Part shown: one piece after another, positions 6,453 to 7,434 of the stretch | How positions within the stretch are numbered: position 1 is the stretch's first letter | Layout: every line of letters starts with the position of its first letter | Assembly: GCA_016715865.1 (NCBI GenBank) | Contig: JADJXM010000002.1 | Coordinates: forward strand, 407,501 to 414,934 | DNA length: 7,434 bases | Source: Acidobacteriota bacterium | Lineage (GTDB): Bacteria; Acidobacteriota; Blastocatellia; RBC074 | Direction: 5' to 3' | Notes under the pieces: model-generated | Told to the model about the DNA's origin: nothing | Seen by the model: the letters and a program-made list of their open reading frames with translations, nothing else | Database searches by the model: none | Position numbers and translations under genes: made by a program

Positions 6453-6647
6453 AATCGCAGAGACCGCAAAGACGGCAGAGAGGTTGAATCGCAAAGGACG
6501 CAAAGAGGCAAAGGTATTTTGGGGATATCGAAACACGTATCAGTTCCACTGGACGATAATCCGGATTTCGATGTCCAATTAAAATTCTTTGCCTCTTTGC
6601 GTTCTTTGCGATTCAACCTCTCTGCCGTCTTTGCGGTCTCTGCGATT
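6453..6647. repeat. Long inverted repeat (2 x 61 bp, 60/61 paired) made of 9-bp units
   Basis: Bases 6453-6513 are the reverse complement of 6587-6647 except for one G/A difference. Each arm is built from near-copies of a nonamer: CGCAGAGAC, CGCAAAGAC, GGCAGAGAG, then GTTGAAT, CGCAAAGGA, CGCAAAGAG and GCAAAG. The 73-base interior has a weaker continuation (ATCGAAA 6527-6533 with TTTCGAT 6566-6572). The unit lies exactly between the stops of the convergent receiver fragment (6447) and methyltransferase (6657), leaving 5 and 9 bases. It could act as a two-way terminator or mRNA 3' stabiliser. It could also be a non-autonomous, MITE- or REP-like dispersed repeat. No transposase lies within it. 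Confidence 0.9.
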
Positions 6648-6656
6648 CACTTATAC

Positions 6657-7434
<778 letters not shown>

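Noticed and set aside
6453..6520. CRISPR-like array
   Set aside because: The 9-bp units are contiguous and degenerate with no unique spacers, and the second arm is inverted, not direct.

Overview
The window looks like an accessory, decaying stretch of a bacterial chromosome of moderate GC. No rRNA, tRNA or CRISPR is visible. RHS-like fragments, an IS110-type transposase, a solitary antitoxin, a DUF3800 remnant and a long inverted repeat built from 9-bp 'CGCAAAGAC'-like units would all fit a soil or sediment lineage such as Acidobacteriota. That placement is inferred from general familiarity, not shown by a marker gene.

Left flank (1-912, minus strand): an intact 79-aa antitoxin precedes a PIN-domain (VapC-type) toxin that has lost its middle and is only 43 aa. 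Next comes a frameshifted DUF3800 gene whose reading frame runs directly into the C-terminal end of a tyrosine recombinase, which leaves the window at base 1.

Centre (about 988-3994, plus strand): this part is visibly more AT-rich than the flanks and its genes are intact. A good sigma-70-like promoter (1011-1039) is followed by a leader of about 265 nt with several perfect hairpins. Three genes follow: a membrane-anchored thioredoxin-fold protein with a CxxS active site (195 aa), a secreted eight-cysteine peptide whose last six cysteines follow the inhibitor-cystine-knot spacing (75 aa precursor), and a membrane-anchored helical protein of about 508 aa that I cannot assign to a family. I infer that they form one extracytoplasmic system in which the redox protein serves the disulfide-rich peptide. 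This is the most interesting part of the window.

Right flank (4066-7434): a perfect 9-bp hairpin marks the start of a short RHS-protein fragment. An IS110-family transposase follows on the minus strand. Its DEDD residues are all present, but an in-frame TGA interrupts it at codon 41. The sequence upstream of it can fold into several, partly exclusive hairpins and is a candidate bridge RNA. After that come the tail of a response-regulator receiver domain (plus strand) and a class I methyltransferase (minus strand, two apparent single-base deletions, running off the right edge). A 61-bp inverted repeat lies exactly between the stops of these two convergent genes.

Four flanking coding frames need one extra base to be restored, while the central genes need none. 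The flanks are therefore either genuinely eroding or carry single-base sequencing deletions.
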